A stretch of 64,000 bases of DNA from Oscillospiraceae bacterium (GTDB lineage: Bacteria > Bacillota > Clostridia > Saccharofermentanales > Saccharofermentanaceae): NCBI GenBank assembly GCA_902775565.1, contig CACYMP010000009.1, positions 1-64,000 on the forward strand, read 5' to 3'. The notes beneath the pieces were generated by a model, which was given only the letters and a program-made list of their open reading frames with translations, was not told the DNA's origin and searched no databases. The position numbers were made by a program, and so were the translations under genes. Below, piece after piece: positions 61,024 through 64,000 of the stretch (the first letter of the stretch is position 1; each line of letters starts with the position of its first letter).

Positions 61024-62203
61024 AATGGCGCTGAAATCAATCAGCGGAAACAAAATGAGATCGTTCCTCACGATGCTCGGTATCATCATCGGCGTAATGG
61101 CCCTCGTCATACTCGTCAGCCTCGTAAGCGGAACGACCAGCTCGGTAACAGACACTATCAATAAACTCGGATCTAACCTGGTCGGCGTTTCAGTCCAGAA
61201 CGATTACGGCAACCCTATCAGAAAAGAAGATCTTGATGATCTCATGAAGTATCCGGAAATCGGTGCCATTGCGCCTATCGCCAGCGGTTCAATGACAGGT
61301 AAATACAACACCACTTCAAAGACTGTCACGGTTTACGGAACAAACAGCCATTATTTCGGAATAAGAAATTATGATCTCATGATCGGCCGTCTGCTCAAGG
61401 ATTCCGACTATGACAACCACACGAACGTATGCGTTGTAAACACGGCTCTTGCCGAGCAGCTCATCGGATTCACGGGATGCGTCAACGAGGAGATAACTCT
61501 GAACGGTACGAAATTCACCGTCATCGGCGTTCTCAAGGAAAACTCCGAACAGTCCGCACTTACCTCGATCATGGGAGGCGGAACTCTTGAGGCTTATATC
61601 CCTTATTCAACGCACGTAAGACTTTCAACCGACACATCCATCAATATCAAGGCGTTCTATATTGCCGCCGGAAAAGATGTGCCCACCGAAACCACCAAGA
61701 ATCTCGTCAACCGCCTCATGCTCGAAAGATTCAATTATGATGAGGACGCTTTCAATATCCAGTCCACTGATATGCTCGAGGATGCAATGGGCAACATCAC
61801 CGCGATCCTTTCCATTCTCCTGGGCGGCATCGCAGGCATCTCGCTTGTCGTCGGCGGTATCGGAATCATGAACATCATGCTCGTTACCGTTACCGAAAGG
61901 ACAAGAGAGATCGGTATCCGTAAGGCTATCGGAGCTTCCAGGGGCGCGATACTCCGCCAGTTCCTGATTGAGGCGATCGTGCTCTGCATGATCGGATGCG
62001 CGATAGGCATCTTCCTGTCATGGAGTTTCTTAAGGCTCGTATCCGTCATCACGGCAAGCCTTGATCTCTCATTCGAGATGAACGGCGCAGTCGTGATCGT
62101 AGCCGTAACATTCTGTTTCTTCATAGGCGTTGTCTTCGGACTCTACCCTGCCAACAAAGCAGCAAAGATGAAGCCGATCGACGCGCTCCACTATAGCGAA
62201 TAA
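61007..62203 (+). CDS. MacB-type (FtsX-fold) ABC permease
   Basis: 398 residues. Four membrane helices: one N-terminal (about 20-45), then a large external MacB-core domain (about 50-265), and three at the end. The ends carry VGGIGIMNIMLVTVTERTRE and GIRKAIGASRG, followed by LYPANKAAKMKPIDAL. The fold uses mechanotransmission rather than a channel; likely export of peptides, lipids or antimicrobials. Overlaps the ATPase gene. Confidence 0.94.
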   Translation: MIQSFKMALKSISGNKMRSFLTMLGIIIGVMALVILVSLVSGTTSSVTDTINKLGSNLVGVSVQNDYGNPIRKEDLDDLMKYPEIGAIAPIASGSMTGKYNTTSKTVTVYGTNSHYFGIRNYDLMIGRLLKDSDYDNHTNVCVVNTALAEQLIGFTGCVNEEITLNGTKFTVIGVLKENSEQSALTSIMGGGTLEAYIPYSTHVRLSTDTSINIKAFYIAAGKDVPTETTKNLVNRLMLERFNYDEDAFNIQSTDMLEDAMGNITAILSILLGGIAGISLVVGGIGIMNIMLVTVTERTREIGIRKAIGASRGAILRQFLIEAIVLCMIGCAIGIFLSWSFLRLVSVITASLDLSFEMNGAVVIVAVTFCFFIGVVFGLYPANKAAKMKPIDALHYSE

Positions 62204-62214
62204 GGAGGCCTGAT

Positions 62215-64000
62215 ATGTCTGACAACAAAGAAAACAAGGCCATGGAAAACAACAGCTCTGCAATGCAGAGACCGGGTTCTGCAGCAGGCATGAGCCCCGA
62301 GATCATAGAAGCCAAGGAGCCCGAAAACAAGGCTCCCCTTCAGGATATCGATTCTCCCTTCAAGGCTGTTGCAACGCCTGCAGCCTCTTCCGAACCTGTT
62401 CCCGAAAAGCAGCCGGAGACAGCTGCAAAGGCTGAGCCGGCAAAGGTCGAAGAAGCTGCCAATCAGTCCAAAAAGAAATCCAAGAATCAGAAGAACGACA
62501 AATTCAGCGGTATGACCGAGGAAGAAGCCGAGGAAGAGATCAACAGGCTTCACAAGCGCCGCAAGAGAAGAGCTGCGATCCTCGTTACCGTCGTTGTCAT
62601 TCTCATCGTCTCAGGCATCCTTCTTCCGAACCTTTTCAAGTTCGTGGTGCCTAAGGTTGATCTTTCCAACATCAACGTTAATATGAAGACCCTTGACTAT
62701 AAGGTGGGAAAGACAAACATCCTCAGGGATTTCACGGCATCCGGAAGCCTGGCTGCCGGCGAGACCAAGGATATAAAGATCGCAGGCGACATAGAGATCG
62801 ACGAGTTCTTCGTCAAGAACGGCGACGTCATCAAGAAAGGCGACAAGATAGCATCAGTATCAAAGCCTTCCGTCATGAGCGCGATCGTAGAGGTACAGAA
62901 GACACTTAAGTCTCTCGATACCGAGCTCAACAAGATCAACTCTTCCGACAATACGACTGTCGTCAAAGCTGATTCCAAAGCGCGTGTAAAGGCGATCTAC
63001 GTCAAGAAAGGCAGCAACGCCAAAGACACCATTTCAAAGAACGGTGCTCTGATGCTCCTCTCGCTTGACGGACTCATGGCAGTAGACATCGACAAAACCG
63101 CGAACACAAAGCTTGGAGACACAGTTACAGTAGTTCTTTCGGATAAGACAAAAGTTGAAGGTCTGATAAGTTCCGTCAACACGGATTACGTTACATGCGT
63201 TATCTCCGACAAGACGGCCAAATTCAAGGACAAGGTTACCGTTCTTGACGCATCCGGAAAGCAGATCGGTTCTTCCGAGCTCTATATCCACAGCGTGCTC
63301 CCCATCATGTTCTATTCGGGTGCAGTAAGCAAAGTATCCGTTAAGCTCAACGAGCAGGTTAAGAAAGGTACCGAACTTCTTACCCTCACCGGCACAAGAT
63401 ACTCCGGAGAGTTCAGCAACCTGATGTACAAGAGAAGCGTTCTCGAAGATCAGATGAAATATCTTTTCGAGGTATATCAGACAGGCATCATCTACTCCGA
63501 ATATGACGGCGAAGTCACCGGCATCAACGACAAGGAAGATGAGGAAGAAGAGGAAGATTCCGATGAGAAGTCTTCAACAAGCTCATCCAAGCTTTCGGCC
63601 GGCCCGAAAAAACTTGGCAGCCTTACGATCAAGATCGACAATGACAGTACAAATCCTCCGGAAAACATTCCCACAACGGGATTTCTGAACTATGCCTTCA
63701 CAGTGGCAGGCTTCAGCACTACCGGCGGTGTAACAAAATATACTATCAACGGATCTTCTGAAAGTTCACAGCAGCTTCCGGATGTGGATTATACAAATCT
63801 TCCCGACAGTATAACCAAGCGCGACCAGTATAAGTACTCACAGCAGGGCGGTCTTGAGATCGGCTCCTCTGTTCCGGTTTATTCATACGATAAAGCAAAC
63901 AAAGCGTGGAAAAAGGAATCAACCGATAAGATCGCAATGGGAGACCTTCTGATCATCACATTCGCAAGTGCGCAGGATCAGGATCCCTTATGGGTCATCA
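62215..64000 (+). CDS. Second membrane fusion protein of the exporter (3' end outside window)
   Basis: 595 complete codons before the window ends, frame open. A long, acidic, Pro/Glu/Lys-rich cytoplasmic N-terminus of about 115 residues leads to one membrane helix (about 121-140, RAAILVTVVVILIVSGILLP). HlyD-type lipoyl segments follow (EFFVKNGDVIKKGDKIASVS and SKVSVKLNEQVKKGTELL), with an acidic linker (EEEEEDSDEKSSTSSSK). It is similar in plan to the first fusion protein but has a much longer cytoplasmic leader. ATG 62215 has an AAGGAGG site 6 nt upstream, 11 bp after the permease. Confidence 0.88.
   Translation, partial: MSDNKENKAMENNSSAMQRPGSAAGMSPEIIEAKEPENKAPLQDIDSPFKAVATPAASSEPVPEKQPETAAKAEPAKVEEAANQSKKKSKNQKNDKFSGMTEEEAEEEINRLHKRRKRRAAILVTVVVILIVSGILLPNLFKFVVPKVDLSNINVNMKTLDYKVGKTNILRDFTASGSLAAGETKDIKIAGDIEIDEFFVKNGDVIKKGDKIASVSKPSVMSAIVEVQKTLKSLDTELNKINSSDNTTVVKADSKARVKAIYVKKGSNAKDTISKNGALMLLSLDGLMAVDIDKTANTKLGDTVTVVLSDKTKVEGLISSVNTDYVTCVISDKTAKFKDKVTVLDASGKQIGSSELYIHSVLPIMFYSGAVSKVSVKLNEQVKKGTELLTLTGTRYSGEFSNLMYKRSVLEDQMKYLFEVYQTGIIYSEYDGEVTGINDKEDEEEEEDSDEKSSTSSSKLSAGPKKLGSLTIKIDNDSTNPPENIPTTGFLNYAFTVAGFSTTGGVTKYTINGSSESSQQLPDVDYTNLPDSITKRDQYKYSQQGGLEIGSSVPVYSYDKANKAWKKESTDKIAMGDLLIITFASAQDQDPLWVI

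Noticed and set aside
1..64000. Prophage, insertion sequence or restriction-modification system
   Set aside because: No transposase, integrase, phage structural gene or methylase was found; the only acquisition hint is the nuclease-like gene at 23.7 kb.

Overview
The window reads as the chromosome of an anaerobic, saccharolytic, low-to-mid GC Gram-positive bacterium of class Clostridia (Bacillota). The evidence is: TTGACA/TATAAT-type promoters and strong AGGAGG ribosome binding sites; a str operon (rpsL-rpsG-fusA-tuf); a sodium-pumping oxaloacetate decarboxylase; a GH25 muramidase with ChW-type repeats; PadR, HxlR and XRE-cupin regulators; and intracellular GH3 and GH120 glycosidases typical of rumen or gut fibre degraders. 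I cannot name the species. No prophage, insertion sequence or CRISPR array was seen. Gene content is mostly housekeeping and metabolic.

Layout. 0-2 kb: the 3' end of a probable extracytoplasmic protein, then an ECF sigma/anti-sigma pair. 2-7.7 kb: rlmD-type rRNA methyltransferase, divergent bifunctional penicillin-binding protein, proB and a secreted protein. 7.7-13.3 kb: a membrane protein and a polyamine uptake operon (regulator-potA-potB-potC-potD). 13.5-15 kb: a strongly punctuated gene for an Ala/Glu/Lys-rich helical protein with 11-residue periodicity. 15.3-19.9 kb: str operon. 20-23.6 kb: oadA-oadG-biotin carrier-oadB. 23.7-26.6 kb: a PD-(D/E)XK-like gene of different base composition, a hemolysin III protein and a membrane protein. 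26.7-40.6 kb: domain-permuted GH3 beta-glucosidase; tail-to-tail diguanylate cyclase and HD-GYP phosphodiesterase genes; a PadR-led operon with a DUF4097-type membrane protein and two alpha/beta hydrolases; GH120 beta-xylosidase; tautomerase. 40.6-45.6 kb: transglutaminase/DUF58/MoxR operon, a repeat-rich noncoding stretch and tRNA-Arg(CCG). 45.6-53.5 kb: mfd, pth, glmU and GH25 muramidase. 53.6-58.4 kb: an LDH/MDH-family dehydrogenase, a membrane-anchored protein, thrS and trxA with a divergent hxlR. 58.6-64 kb: a MacAB-like exporter with two membrane fusion proteins, the second running off the window.

The parts fit a fermenter that hydrolyses imported xylo- and cello-oligosaccharides in the cytoplasm. 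It appears to couple oxaloacetate decarboxylation to sodium export, to take up polyamines and to adjust surface behaviour through c-di-GMP. The least explained material is noncoding. A dispersed 110-bp element rich in TAGTGTA occurs three times, each just beyond the terminator of a leftward gene. Three tandem hairpins have compensating stem changes next to tRNA-Arg. The thrS leader has a hairpin whose 7-nt loop shows GGU at the anticodon position. Clear candidate operators lie at the pot and padR promoters.
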